Positions 42,043 to 50,816 of a DNA stretch of 64,000 nt are shown here, one piece after another. The stretch is from Pseudaeromonas aegiceratis. Its GTDB lineage: Bacteria; Pseudomonadota; Gammaproteobacteria; Enterobacterales; Aeromonadaceae. Location of the stretch: contig NZ_CP158016.1 of NCBI RefSeq assembly GCF_046254905.1, forward strand, positions 930,001-994,000, read 5' to 3'. The translations under genes were made by a program, and so were the position numbers. Under the pieces are notes generated by a model. It worked only from the letters and a program-made list of their open reading frames with translations, did not search any database and was not told where the DNA came from. The first letter of the stretch is position 1. Every line of letters starts with the position of its first letter.

Positions 42043-42175
42043 GGCGGTTCCTTGAAAGAAAAAAAGGGATAAATCGAGCCCGTATTATAGCCACCGGCGA
42101 CCAAATGGCTACACTGCTGCCCAAACGAAGGGCGGATTGATAAACTGCCCGGGACTATTTGTAAGAGGATGCGGT

Positions 42176-43555
42176 ATGCACATTCATATTCTGGGGATCT
42201 GTGGCACCTTCATGGGTGGCATTGCGGTGCTGGCCAAGCAGCTGGGCCACAGGGTCACCGGCTCCGATGCCAACGTCTACCCCCCCATGAGTACCCAGCT
42301 GCTGGAGCAGGGCATCGAGCTTATCGAGGGCTATGATCCCGCCCAGCTGGATCCCGCGCCGGACATGGTGGTGATCGGCAACGCCATGAGCCGTGGCAAC
42401 CCCTGTGTGGAATATGTGCTGGACCGCAACCTGCCCTATACCTCGGGTCCCGAGTGGCTGCGGGATCAGGTGCTGGCATCCCGCTGGGTGCTGGGGGTGG
42501 CCGGCACCCACGGCAAGACCAGCACCGCCAGCATGCTGGCCTGGATCCTGGAAGACAACGGCATGCAGCCGGGCTTTCTCATCGGCGGGGTGCCGGGCAA
42601 CTTCCCGGTGTCCGCCCGCCTGGGGGAGTCGCCCTTCTTCGTCATCGAGGCCGATGAGTACGACAGCGCCTTCTTCGACAAGCGCTCCAAGTTTGTCCAC
42701 TACCGGCCGCGCACCCTGATCCTCAACAACCTGGAGTACGACCATGCGGACATCTTCCCTGATCTGGCGGCCATCCAGCGGCAGTTCCACCACCTGATCC
42801 GCACCGTGCCCGGCACAGGCCGCCTGCTGATGGCCGCCGACGACGTGGCCCTGGCGGAGGTGCAGCGCATGGGTTGCTGGAGCGAGCTGGAGAAGGTGGA
42901 CGGCGACGAGGCGCCCTGGCAGGCCCAACTGCTGAGCGACGACGGCGCCGCCTTCAGCGTCCTGCTGGATGGGCAAATCATAGGTGAGGTGCACTGGCCG
43001 GTCATCGGTCGCCACAACGTGCACAACGGCCTGATGGCCATCGCCGCCGCCCGCCATGCGGGCATCCAACCCGCCGCCGCCATCGCCTCATTGGCGCGTT
43101 TCGTGCTGCCTCGCCGGCGCATGGAGCTCAAGGGGGTGGTGAACGGCATCAGCGTCTATGACGACTTCGCCCACCATCCCACCGCCATTGCCACCACCAT
43201 CGCCGGCCTGCGGGCCAAGGTGGGGGCGGCCCGCATCCTGGCGGTGCTGGAGCCACGCTCCAACACCATGAAGCTGGGGGTGCATCAGGCTGAGCTGGCC
43301 AACGCCCTGGTGCAGGCGGATCTGGGTTATCTCTCCACCTCGCCGAACCTGGGCTGGGATATTCATCAGGTGGCCGCCACTGCGCCCTTGCCCTGCAGCG
43401 TGCATCTGGACATCGATCAGCTGGTGGAGACCCTGGCCCAGGAGGCCAAGCCGGGGGATCACATACTGCTGATGAGCAACGGCGGTTTCGGCGGCATCCA
43501 CGACAAGTTGCTGGCCCGCTTGGCCCAGCTGGAGACCCAGGCGTGCGACGCCTGA
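42176..43555 (+). CDS. mpl: UDP-N-acetylmuramate:L-Ala-gamma-D-Glu-meso-DAP ligase
   Basis: The protein has 459 residues. It reattaches the recycled tripeptide to UDP-MurNAc in peptidoglycan recycling. The N-terminal UDP-binding motif is MHIHILGICGTFMGGIAVL, the ATP loop is VAGTHGKTSTASMLAWILE, and the Mur-ligase centre is EADEYDSAFFDKRSKFVHYR. The ATG at 42176 follows AAGAGGAT; upstream in-frame codons are not homologous. The 3' end overlaps ubiX by 13 bp. Confidence 0.96.
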   Translation: MHIHILGICGTFMGGIAVLAKQLGHRVTGSDANVYPPMSTQLLEQGIELIEGYDPAQLDPAPDMVVIGNAMSRGNPCVEYVLDRNLPYTSGPEWLRDQVLASRWVLGVAGTHGKTSTASMLAWILEDNGMQPGFLIGGVPGNFPVSARLGESPFFVIEADEYDSAFFDKRSKFVHYRPRTLILNNLEYDHADIFPDLAAIQRQFHHLIRTVPGTGRLLMAADDVALAEVQRMGCWSELEKVDGDEAPWQAQLLSDDGAAFSVLLDGQIIGEVHWPVIGRHNVHNGLMAIAAARHAGIQPAAAIASLARFVLPRRRMELKGVVNGISVYDDFAHHPTAIATTIAGLRAKVGAARILAVLEPRSNTMKLGVHQAELANALVQADLGYLSTSPNLGWDIHQVAATAPLPCSVHLDIDQLVETLAQEAKPGDHILLMSNGGFGGIHDKLLARLAQLETQACDA

Positions 43556-44142
43556 CCCTGGCCATCACAGGGGCTTCCGGGGCCCCCTATGCCCTGCGCC
43601 TACTGGCCTGCCTGCTGCAGGCCGGGGTGCAGGTGCATCTGCTGCTGTCGGACGCCGCCCGGGTGGTGCTGGCCACCGAGGTGGGGGAGACCTGGCCCAC
43701 CGAGCCCGCTGCCTGCCGGGACTATCTGGTGCAGCGGTTTGGTTGCGCGCCGGAACTGCTGCAACTGCCCGGCCGCCACGACTGGTTCTCGCCGGTGGCC
43801 TCCGGCTCGGCGGCCCCCAAGCAGATGGTGGTACTGCCCTGCTCCATGGGCACCCTGTCCGCCATCGCCCACGGCACCTCGGACAACCTGATTGAGCGGG
43901 CGGCGGATGTGGTGATCAAGGAGCGGGGCCAACTAATCCTGGTGCCGCGTGAGACGCCTTACTCCAGCCTGCATCTGGAGAACATGCTCAAGCTCAGCCG
44001 GCTGGGGGTGACCATACTGCCGGCCTCGCCGGGCTTCTACCACCAGCCCGCTGCGGTGCAGGATCTGGTGGACTTCGTGGTGGCGCGGCTGCTGGATCAC
44101 CTGGAGTTGCCCCAGGACCTCATGGCCCCCTGGGGGCAATAG
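43543..44142 (+). CDS. ubiX: Flavin prenyltransferase UbiX
   Basis: The protein has 199 residues and makes prenylated FMN for the UbiD decarboxylase of ubiquinone synthesis. Motifs are LAITGASGAPYALRLL, PCSMGTLSAIAHGTSDNLIE and the phosphate/prenyl site LVPRETPYSSLHLENMLKL. The start is a GTG overlapping the end of mpl, a typical mpl-ubiX coupling. Confidence 0.95.
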   Translation: MRRLTLAITGASGAPYALRLLACLLQAGVQVHLLLSDAARVVLATEVGETWPTEPAACRDYLVQRFGCAPELLQLPGRHDWFSPVASGSAAPKQMVVLPCSMGTLSAIAHGTSDNLIERAADVVIKERGQLILVPRETPYSSLHLENMLKLSRLGVTILPASPGFYHQPAAVQDLVDFVVARLLDHLELPQDLMAPWGQ

Positions 44143-44215
44143 ATCGCGGGGGCGGGCTTTGTGGTAGACTCGCCGCCAGTTTGAAGCTGAATGCCCACTG
44201 GGGCAGGAGAGAGAC

Positions 44216-44749
44216 ATGAAACACAGAGTCGATGTGATGATCCCCGAGGAGCAGGTGCAGGCGCGCATCGCCGAGATGGGCCGGGAGATCAACGAGCGGT
44301 ATCGGGACAGCCAGGAGCTGGTGATGGTGGGGCTGCTGCGGGGCTCCTGCGTCTTCTTGTCGGATCTGTGCCGTCATGTCACCAGCACGGACGTCTGCCT
44401 GGATTTCATGACCGCCTCCAGCTACGGCAGCAGCATGACCAGCAGCCGCGAGGTGCGGATCATCAAGGACCTGGATGACGAGATCAAGGGCAAGGACGTG
44501 CTGATCGTCGAGGACATCATCGACACCGGCCACACCCTGAGCAAGGTGCGGGAGATCATGCGGTTGCGGGAGCCCAAGTCCCTGGCCATCTGCACCCTGC
44601 TGGACAAGCCGTCCCGCCGCGAGGTGGAAGTGCCGGTGGATTGGGTGGGCTTCGCCATCCCCGACGAGTTCGTGGTAGGGGTGGGCATCGACTATGCCCA
44701 GCGCTATCGCAACCTGCGCTACATCGCCAAGGTGGTGCCGCTGGAGTAA
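44216..44749 (+). CDS. hpt: Hypoxanthine phosphoribosyltransferase
   Basis: The protein has 177 residues and salvages hypoxanthine (and guanine) to nucleotide with PRPP. The PRPP loop is VLIVEDIIDTGHTLSKV. The pyrophosphate loop VGLLRGSCVFLSDLC and the base-binding DWVGFAIPDEFVVGVGIDYA are intact. AGGAGAGAGAC precedes the ATG. A strong terminator follows. Confidence 0.96.
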   Translation: MKHRVDVMIPEEQVQARIAEMGREINERYRDSQELVMVGLLRGSCVFLSDLCRHVTSTDVCLDFMTASSYGSSMTSSREVRIIKDLDDEIKGKDVLIVEDIIDTGHTLSKVREIMRLREPKSLAICTLLDKPSRREVEVPVDWVGFAIPDEFVVGVGIDYAQRYRNLRYIAKVVPLE

Positions 44750-44777
44750 GTCCGCCGCGCAGAAAGTGGATTGTTCG

Positions 44778-44806
44778 AAAAGGTGGCCTAAAGCCACCTT
44801 TTTTTT
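44778..44806 (+). terminator. Intrinsic terminator after hpt
   Basis: A 10-bp stem, AAAAGGTGGC with loop CTAAA, is followed by a run of T. Confidence 0.92.
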
Positions 44807-44884
44807 GCCATTTTTTTGTGAGCCGGGCTGGCTATAATGCGGTTCGGTTTTCGCCGCCAGCGGCGGCAGGCAAGACGAGGCAGT

Positions 44885-45802
44885 ATGCAGGCACTCACTA
44901 TCACGGGATTGCGCAAGACCTATCGCGGCGGCGTCGAGGCCCTGAAGGGCATCGATCTTTCGGTGCAGCAGGGGGACTTCTACGCCCTGCTGGGCCCCAA
45001 CGGCGCCGGCAAGTCCACCACCATCGGCATCATCAGCTCCCTGGTGAACAAGAGCGCCGGCCAGGTGTCGGTGTTTGGCTACGATCTGGACCGGCAGCTG
45101 GAGCAGGCCAAGGCCCAGATCGGCCTGGTGCCCCAGGAGTTCAACTTCAGCCAGTTCGAGAAGGTGCGGCAGATCGTCATCAATCAGGCGGGCTTCTACG
45201 GCGTGCCGCGCAAGGAAGCCGAGGTGCGGGCCGAACATTACCTCAAGGCGCTGGATCTGTGGGACAAGCGGGAGGCCCAGGCCCGCACCCTGTCCGGTGG
45301 CATGAAGCGCCGGCTGATGATAGCCCGGGCCCTGATGCACGAGCCCAGGCTGCTGATCCTGGATGAGCCCACCGCCGGGGTGGATATCGAGATCCGCCGC
45401 TCCATGTGGACCTTCCTGCGGGAGCTCAATGCCAAGGGGGTCACCATCATACTCACCACCCACTACCTGGAAGAGGCGGAGATGCTGTGCCGCAACATCG
45501 GCATCATCGACAAGGGGCGCATCATAGAGAACACCAGCATGGCGGCCCTGCTGGGCAAGCTGCGGGTGGAGACCTTCGTGCTGGATCTGGACTGTCCCGC
45601 CGCCGGCCTGCAGCTGACCGGCTATGCCAGCCAGCCGGTGCACAGCCACAGCCTGGCGGTACAGGTGGAGAAACAGCAGGGACTCAATCCGCTGTTCGAG
45701 CAGCTGACCGCCCAGGGGGCCAAGGTGCTGAGCCTGCGCAACAAGGCCAACCGGCTCGAGGAGCTGTTCGTGCAACTGGTGGAGGAGGGGCGTCGCCAAT
45801 GA
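44885..45802 (+). CDS. yadG: ABC transporter ATP-binding protein YadG-like
   Basis: The protein has 305 residues. Walker A is GPNGAGKSTTIGIIS, the signature LSGGMKRRLMIARALMHEPR, Walker B LLILDEPTAGVD, and the switch His is in LTTHYLEEAEML. A C-terminal extension of about 90 residues follows. It pairs with the ABC-2 permease gene that starts within its stop codon. E. coli YadGH is the closest known pair; the exported substrate is unknown. Confidence 0.92.
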   Translation: MQALTITGLRKTYRGGVEALKGIDLSVQQGDFYALLGPNGAGKSTTIGIISSLVNKSAGQVSVFGYDLDRQLEQAKAQIGLVPQEFNFSQFEKVRQIVINQAGFYGVPRKEAEVRAEHYLKALDLWDKREAQARTLSGGMKRRLMIARALMHEPRLLILDEPTAGVDIEIRRSMWTFLRELNAKGVTIILTTHYLEEAEMLCRNIGIIDKGRIIENTSMAALLGKLRVETFVLDLDCPAAGLQLTGYASQPVHSHSLAVQVEKQQGLNPLFEQLTAQGAKVLSLRNKANRLEELFVQLVEEGRRQ

Positions 45803-46569
45803 ACCAGATCTACTGGATCGCCTTCAAGAGCATGCTGGTCAAGGAGATCAGCCGCTTCATGCGCATCTGGGTGCAGACCCTGGTGCCGCCGGCCATCACC
45901 ATGAGCCTCTACTTCATCATCTTCGGCAACCTGATCGGCAGCCGGATCGGCCAGATGCACGGCTTCAGCTACATGGAGTTCATCGTGCCGGGGCTCATCA
46001 TGATGTCGGTGATCACCAACTCCTACGCCAATGTGGCCTCCTCCTTCTACAGCGCCAAGTTCCAGCACTTCATCGAGGAGATGCTGGTGGCACCTGTGCC
46101 CAACTATGTGATCATCGCCGGCTACGTGGCCGGCGGCGTGGTGCGCGGCCTGTGTGTGGGGGCCATAGTCACCGCCGTCTCCCTGTTCTTCGTGCCCTTG
46201 CAGGTGCATGATCCGGTGAGCCTGGTGTTGACCCTGCTGCTCACCGCCACCCTGTTCTCCCTGGCGGGGCTGCTCAACGCCATCTTCGCCAAGAGCTTCG
46301 ATGACATCAGCCTGATCCCCACCTTCGTGCTGACCCCCCTCACCTACCTGGGGGGGGTCTTCTACAGCATCAGCCTGTTGCCGCCCTTCTGGCAGGGGGC
46401 CTCCCAGCTCAACCCCATCCTCTACATGGTGAACACCTTCCGCTATGGCTTCCTGGGGGTATCGGATGTGTCGCTCTGGCTGGCCTATGGCCTGATCGCC
46501 GGCTGCATCCTGGTGCTCTATGCCCTGGTGTGGTTCCTGATCCAGCGGGGTATAGGCCTGCGCAGCTGA
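45799..46569 (+). CDS. yadH: ABC-2 family permease YadH-like
   Basis: The protein has 256 residues, the same length as E. coli YadH. It has six membrane helices and the ABC-2 signature region PFWQGASQLNPILYMVNTFR followed by YGFLGVSD. The ATG overlaps the yadG stop (ATGA), so translation is coupled. It ends at a short terminator (46589-46611). Confidence 0.93.
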   Translation: MNQIYWIAFKSMLVKEISRFMRIWVQTLVPPAITMSLYFIIFGNLIGSRIGQMHGFSYMEFIVPGLIMMSVITNSYANVASSFYSAKFQHFIEEMLVAPVPNYVIIAGYVAGGVVRGLCVGAIVTAVSLFFVPLQVHDPVSLVLTLLLTATLFSLAGLLNAIFAKSFDDISLIPTFVLTPLTYLGGVFYSISLLPPFWQGASQLNPILYMVNTFRYGFLGVSDVSLWLAYGLIAGCILVLYALVWFLIQRGIGLRS

Positions 46570-46588
46570 GGATGGCTGGGGGAAAGCG

Positions 46589-46611
46589 ACGGGCCTGCGG
46601 GCCCGTTTTTT
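46589..46611 (+). terminator. Intrinsic terminator after yadGH
   Basis: Stem ACGGGCC/GGCCCGT with a 4-nt loop, followed by TTTTT. Confidence 0.85.
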
Positions 46612-46645
46612 ATTGGGCGCAAAGCGGATGGGGCGAAAAGCAGGC

Positions 46646-46667
46646 AAAAAAAAGACCCTCTCGGGTC
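46646..46667 (-). terminator. Intrinsic terminator of the 27-residue small gene
   Basis: On the minus strand GACCC-GAGA-GGGTC is followed by eight T. It lies about 90 bp after the small ORF at 46759-46842 and faces the yadGH terminator. Confidence 0.85.
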
Positions 46668-46758
46668 GTCTTGGCTACAGCAGATAGGGTGTTGCAGTGG
46701 GCCCTGATCGGGCAATGTCTCTGGACAATGATGACTAACTGTTGTGTGGCGCCGTACC

Positions 46759-46842
46759 TTAGCGGTACAGGTCCTTTTGCACGCGGCTCTTGAAGAACAG
46801 GTTGCTAACGGCAGCCAGGGCAAGCAGGTCGTAGTTGTACAT
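46759..46842 (-). CDS. Proposed 27-residue small protein gene with own promoter and terminator
   Basis: The 27 residues start MYNYDLLALAAVSNLFFKSR and end VQKDLYR. An AAGGAG box lies 8 nt before the ATG. Upstream, TTGCAT-N16-TAAAGT (minus strand, about 46909-46936) is a plausible sigma-70 promoter. A strong terminator (46646-46667) closes the unit. The peptide has an amphipathic to hydrophobic first half and a basic end. I do not recognise it. The transcript could also be a dual-function small RNA. Confidence 0.6.
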   Translation of the reverse strand: MYNYDLLALAAVSNLFFKSRVQKDLYR

Positions 46843-46908
46843 GATGAACTCCTTGGTTGAGGTTTTTGTTTGTGGCCCCTTTCGTTTGACCACGGTCTCA
46901 CTTTAGCA

Positions 46909-46936
46909 AAAAGCGTGAGCCATGCAACAAAAAAAT
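46909..46936 (-). promoter_or_regulatory. Candidate sigma-70 promoter of the 27-residue gene
   Basis: On the minus strand a TTGCAT hexamer is followed after 16 nt by TAAAGT. It lies 67-94 nt upstream of the small ORF's start codon, leaving room for a short leader. Confidence 0.4.
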
Positions 46937-47005
46937 GAAACTAAATTACCCTAATTATCTGAAAATGGTTTCTTAATGGCGCTGATTGGGGGTTGATTCT
47001 GTAAT

Positions 47006-47572
47006 TTAATTACAAAAAGATGAAGGCGCAGGGTCCAAACGATGACAGAGGCGGCGCGCCAGCGCCTCGGCCTCCTGCTCCAGCGGATGCTGGCCATAGC
47101 CATGCTGCAACAGGGCCTGGAGATAGCGGCGGGTAAAGGTCTTCGGCCCCAGTCGCTCGTACTGGGCCACGTGCACCAGTTCGTGGGCCAGGATGGCGGG
47201 ATCCCCCCAGGCATCGGGTTGCAGCACTATGCCGTAACCCAGGGTGAAGCCCCACAACAGCTCGGGGGCCAGACCCTGCCTGGCCAGGGTGCGGCGCAGG
47301 GGCAGGGGATAGGCCCTGGGCAGGTGCTGACTCCACAGCAGGCGGACCCGCTCCGGGTAACGCACTCCCATCTGACGGGCCAGCTGACGCTGGGACGTGG
47401 ACAGGGGCTGACCCAGCCGGCGCAGGCGCCAGCCCTGATGGTGGGCATAGTACAGGGCCTGGGCGAGGAGGGACGGTTGTCCGGGGGGCGTGGGCAGCGG
47501 GCGGCGACGGGGCGGGGGCTGAATCCTGTCCGAGGCGGGCGAGGCGTGCTGAAGCAGGCGCTGATAGGGCAT
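47006..47572 (-). CDS. Uncharacterised HExxH zinc-peptidase-like protein
   Basis: The protein has 188 residues from the ATG at 47570-47572 (GGGAG box upstream). The motif DPAILAHELVHVAQYERLG (about residues 131-149) is a zincin HExxH helix, with a possible third ligand Glu in HPLEQEAEALARR. The N-terminal 80 residues are Pro/Arg/Gln-rich. There is no signal peptide or membrane helix. The motif resembles DUF4157/eCIS-core peptidases, but no toxin or injection genes are nearby. Its role is unknown. Confidence 0.7.
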   Translation of the reverse strand: MPYQRLLQHASPASDRIQPPPRRRPLPTPPGQPSLLAQALYYAHHQGWRLRRLGQPLSTSQRQLARQMGVRYPERVRLLWSQHLPRAYPLPLRRTLARQGLAPELLWGFTLGYGIVLQPDAWGDPAILAHELVHVAQYERLGPKTFTRRYLQALLQHGYGQHPLEQEAEALARRLCHRLDPAPSSFCN

Positions 47573-47649
47573 GGGGTTCTCCCGTCGAATTTGCCAAGAG
47601 GGTGACAACTTTGTCCCCTCCCTGCAACCGGCGGGGGCTTGGGGTGTGA

Positions 47650-48270
47650 CTAGAGGCTAAAGCTGGGCAAGGAGAGATGGCGGAAGATGGCGGTGATGCG
47701 CAACGCCAGCAGGCCACCCATGGAGATCAGCATGGCCGGTACCGTGCCCAGTCCCAGGGTCAGACTGCCGGTGTAGAGGATGCCGCCGACGATGCAGGCG
47801 GTGGCGTAGATCTCCTTTTGCAACACCAGCGGCACCTCTCGGGCCAGCACATCCCGGATCATGCCACCGGCCACCCCTGTGATGACCCCCATCACCACCG
47901 CCACCATGCTGGAGGTGCCAAAGCTCAGGGCCTTCTGGGCGCCGATCACCACAAACAGGGCCAGCCCCAGGGCGTCCGCCAGGGGCAGGGTGTACCAGGG
48001 CAGGCGTTTGGGCAGCCGGGTCAACAACATGCCCAGGCCGGCGGTGCCCAGGATCACCCACAGGTAGGTGGTGTTCTGGATCCAGAAGGGACGGGCGCCG
48101 ATCAGCAGGTCCCGTATGGTGCCGCCGCCGATGGCGGTCACCGCCGCCAGTACGATGACGCCGATGGCGTCCATTCGCAGACGGCCGGCCATCAGCACGC
48201 CGGAGAGGGCGAAGATGGCGGTGCCGAAAAGATCCAGGCCGTAGATCAGGTGTTCGATCAGGTTGTTCAT
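47650..48270 (-). CDS. TRIC/UPF0126 family cation-channel-like membrane protein (YicG-like)
   Basis: The protein has 206 residues and seven membrane helices arranged as an inverted repeat. The two signature loops are AAVTAIGGGTIRDLLIG and TGVAGGMIRDVLAREVP. Bacterial TRIC homologues conduct monovalent cations; YicG has also been linked to glycine transport. The ATG is taken at MNNLIEHLIYGLDLFG; the upstream extension is not homologous. It lies on the same strand as btuF, 86 bp downstream of it. Confidence 0.9.
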   Translation of the reverse strand: MNNLIEHLIYGLDLFGTAIFALSGVLMAGRLRMDAIGVIVLAAVTAIGGGTIRDLLIGARPFWIQNTTYLWVILGTAGLGMLLTRLPKRLPWYTLPLADALGLALFVVIGAQKALSFGTSSMVAVVMGVITGVAGGMIRDVLAREVPLVLQKEIYATACIVGGILYTGSLTLGLGTVPAMLISMGGLLALRITAIFRHLSLPSFSL

Positions 48271-48356
48271 GGTGCGTCGTACCAGTACCAAAGTGGCGCG
48301 ATTGTAAGAGCTGTGTTGCCCCGGTGCCAGAGGCCGGCAGAAAAATAGCCGCCGGT

Positions 48357-49175
48357 CTATTCGGGCTGGCGGGCCCGGTCGATCACCTGGCACAGCTCGC
48401 TGATGCCGTCCAGGGTCCTGGGGGTCAGGCGCTGCAGCCGATCCGGGTTGATGTGTACCAGCTGGCCGTGGCGCACCGCCGCCAGGTTGGGCCACGCCTG
48501 CCAGATGGCGAGTTGCTGCGGGTCCTGGGGGGTCAGGATCAGGGCGGGATCGGCCTGCAACACCGCCTCCTGGCTGATCTGCGGGTAGGGGGTCGGGCTG
48601 GTGGCGAAGGGGTTGTCACCGCCACAGACCTCGATGGCCTCCTGGATCCAGCTTCCCTTGGCCACCGTGGTCAGGGGCGGGGTCCAGAGCTGGAACAGCA
48701 GCCGCAGCGGGGCCTTACGCTGGTATTGTTGGCGCAAGGCGGCCAACCGCTGGGCCAGCTGCTCGGCCAGGGGGTCGGCGGTGGCCGCATGGCCGGTGGC
48801 CTGGCCCAGCTGCCGCAGGTTGGCCGGCAGATCGGTCAGCTGCTGGGAATGCACCGTCAACAGCGGGATCCCCAGAGCCTGCAGCTGGGCAACCAGGCGT
48901 TCGCTGCCGCTGGCCCACAGCACCACGAGATCCGGCTTGAGGGCCAGCAGGCGCTCCAGATTGATGCTCTGGTAATTGGCCACCTTGGGCAGCCGGCGGG
49001 CCTCGGCCGGCCAATCGCTGGCCTCATCCACCGCCACCAGCTGGGGACCGGCACCGATGGCAAACAGCTGCTCGGTGAGGTGGGGGGTCAGGCTGACGAT
49101 GCGCGCAGGCGCGGCCCGCAGCGGCAGGCCAGGCAGCAGGAGCAGTAGGCTAAAAAGCGCTGCGGTGATGCGCAT
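48357..49175 (-). CDS. btuF: Vitamin B12 ABC transporter substrate-binding protein BtuF
   Basis: The protein has 272 residues with a signal peptide ending LPLRAAPA (no lipobox), so it is periplasmic. It has the helical-backbone metal/cobalamin-binding fold with RIVSLTPHLTEQLFAIGAG, then YQSINLERLLALKPDLVVLW. It delivers cobalamin to BtuCD, which are not in this window. Its start overlaps the end of the cbiB-like gene by 26 bp, in the operon mtnN-cbiB-btuF. Confidence 0.92.
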   Translation of the reverse strand: MRITAALFSLLLLLPGLPLRAAPARIVSLTPHLTEQLFAIGAGPQLVAVDEASDWPAEARRLPKVANYQSINLERLLALKPDLVVLWASGSERLVAQLQALGIPLLTVHSQQLTDLPANLRQLGQATGHAATADPLAEQLAQRLAALRQQYQRKAPLRLLFQLWTPPLTTVAKGSWIQEAIEVCGGDNPFATSPTPYPQISQEAVLQADPALILTPQDPQQLAIWQAWPNLAAVRHGQLVHINPDRLQRLTPRTLDGISELCQVIDRARQPE

Positions 49176-50118
49176 AGAAATAGAGGGCGTTAAAGCCCAC
49201 CAGCAACAGGATTAGACTCCAGGCCGCCAGGGTCAGGCGGCGACGCAACCGGCCTATGTCCTGCGGGCCCGGTTCCCCCCGACCGCCCAGCCGGGCGTGG
49301 CGCACCTTCTGGCCGGCGTAGAAGCGCGGCCCGCCCAGCTGCAGGTTGAGGCCGGCCCCCAGGGCCGCCAGCAGGGCACCGCTGCCGAAGGCGGGCCAGT
49401 GGCGCGCCTGTTTCCACAGGGCCTGGGCCGCCGCGCCGCCGCCGGGGAACAGCAGCTGCCACCAGGCCAGCAGCACGCCGGGCACACTCAGCAGGACGCG
49501 GTAGAGACGGGCGCTGAATTCGCCAAACAGGCGGTTCTGCGGCCGCTTGGGGCTGAAGGCCTGGCTCATCAGCTGCAGCAGGCGAAACGCCAGGGCACCG
49601 GGCAGGCCCAGCAGCAGATACCAGATGGCCACGCCAAACCATTGGCCCAGCAGGCGCAGGGCCACCATCTCGGCGGCGGCCTTGCAGGCACCCATCTGGC
49701 TGAGGTTGCTGGTTTCTCGCTGACACCAGCGGCCCAGCTGCAGCCGGGCCATGGAGAGCTTGCCGGCCTTGAGCAACTGGGTCAGCGCCAGCTGCTCCCC
49801 CTTGATGGGACGGGACTCCAGCAGCCACACCAGCACCAGCAGCTCCAGCGCCGGTTCATACACCGCCAGGTTGCTCAGGGACCAGTAGGCCAGCAGGGCC
49901 GGCAGCAGTATCACCAGGGGGGTCAGCAGGCCGGCGATCTGCTGCTGGGCCGCGGCCCGCCCCTTGGGGTTGACCTTGCGGGCCAGACGCGCCAGCCAGG
50001 GCTCCAGGGCCGATGGGCGCCAGCTTACCGGGATGGGCAGCCACCATTCCAGCAGCATGGCCAGCAGCAACAGGCTTAAGGGTTGCTCCAGGGCTTCCCA
50101 GAACAGGCTCTCGTTCAT
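49150..50118 (-). CDS. CobD/CbiB-family cobalamin biosynthesis membrane protein
   Basis: The protein has 322 residues. About five membrane helices and the CbiB-type pattern are present (ESRPIKGEQLALTQLLKAGK, SLSNLAVYEPALELLVLVWL). Adenosylcobinamide-phosphate synthases attach aminopropanol (or its phosphate) to adenosylcobyric acid, but this version is shorter and divergent in the conserved loop. The link to btuF supports corrinoid salvage. It overlaps mtnN by 4 bp (ATGA). Confidence 0.75.
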   Translation of the reverse strand: MNESLFWEALEQPLSLLLLAMLLEWWLPIPVSWRPSALEPWLARLARKVNPKGRAAAQQQIAGLLTPLVILLPALLAYWSLSNLAVYEPALELLVLVWLLESRPIKGEQLALTQLLKAGKLSMARLQLGRWCQRETSNLSQMGACKAAAEMVALRLLGQWFGVAIWYLLLGLPGALAFRLLQLMSQAFSPKRPQNRLFGEFSARLYRVLLSVPGVLLAWWQLLFPGGGAAAQALWKQARHWPAFGSGALLAALGAGLNLQLGGPRFYAGQKVRHARLGGRGEPGPQDIGRLRRRLTLAAWSLILLLVGFNALYFYAHHRSAF

Positions 50119-50816
50119 GCGGCCAGCCGTTTGAGCATGGCCAGCACCATGGCGGAGGAGTGGCGGGAGGCGGTCTCCAGGTAGGCATCGAAGGATTCAG
50201 GCGATTCCTTGCCGGCGATGTCGGACAGGGAGCGGGTCACCACGAAGGGCACGGCAAACTGGTGACAGACCTGGGCGATGGCGGCGCCTTCCATCTCCAC
50301 CGCGGCCATCTGCGGGAAGTCGGCCCGGGCCTTGGCGATCCGGGCCGGATCGCACATGAACTGATCGCCGGTACACACCAGCCCCAGCTTGCACTGGATG
50401 CCGTCGGCCAGATCGGCCACCGCCTGTTGCGCCACCGCGATGAGGCCGGCGTCGCAGACGAAGGCGGCGGGCAGCCGCGGCACCTGGCCCATCTCATAGC
50501 CGAAGGCGGTGACGTCCACGTCGTGATGGCGGACCTCGCTGGAGATCACCACATCGCCGATGTGCAGCTCGGGATCGAAGCCGCCGGCGGAGCCGGTGTT
50601 GATGACGCAGTCGGGGGCGAAGCGTTCCAGCAGCAAGGTGGTGGCCACCGCCGCCGCCACCTTGCCGATGCCGGAGCGGGTCAGCACCACGTCCTGGCCC
50701 GCCAGGGTGCCGGAATAGAATTCGCAACCGGCCAGTTGCAGGGTTTCCAGGTTGCTCATCTGTTCGCGCAGCAGGGTCACTTCCTGCTCCATGGCGCCGA
50801 TTATGCCGACTCTCAT
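50115..50816 (-). CDS. mtnN: 5'-methylthioadenosine/S-adenosylhomocysteine nucleosidase
   Basis: The protein has 233 residues. It cleaves MTA and SAH to adenine plus the thioribose sugar, recycling products of SAM use and feeding autoinducer-2 and methionine salvage. The N-terminus is MRVGIIGAMEQEVTLL. Substrate-site motifs are VINTGSAGGFDP and AAVEMEGAAIAQVCHQF, and the catalytic Asp is in VTRSLSDIAGKES. It is the first gene of mtnN-cbiB-btuF. Confidence 0.96.
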   Translation of the reverse strand: MRVGIIGAMEQEVTLLREQMSNLETLQLAGCEFYSGTLAGQDVVLTRSGIGKVAAAVATTLLLERFAPDCVINTGSAGGFDPELHIGDVVISSEVRHHDVDVTAFGYEMGQVPRLPAAFVCDAGLIAVAQQAVADLADGIQCKLGLVCTGDQFMCDPARIAKARADFPQMAAVEMEGAAIAQVCHQFAVPFVVTRSLSDIAGKESPESFDAYLETASRHSSAMVLAMLKRLAA

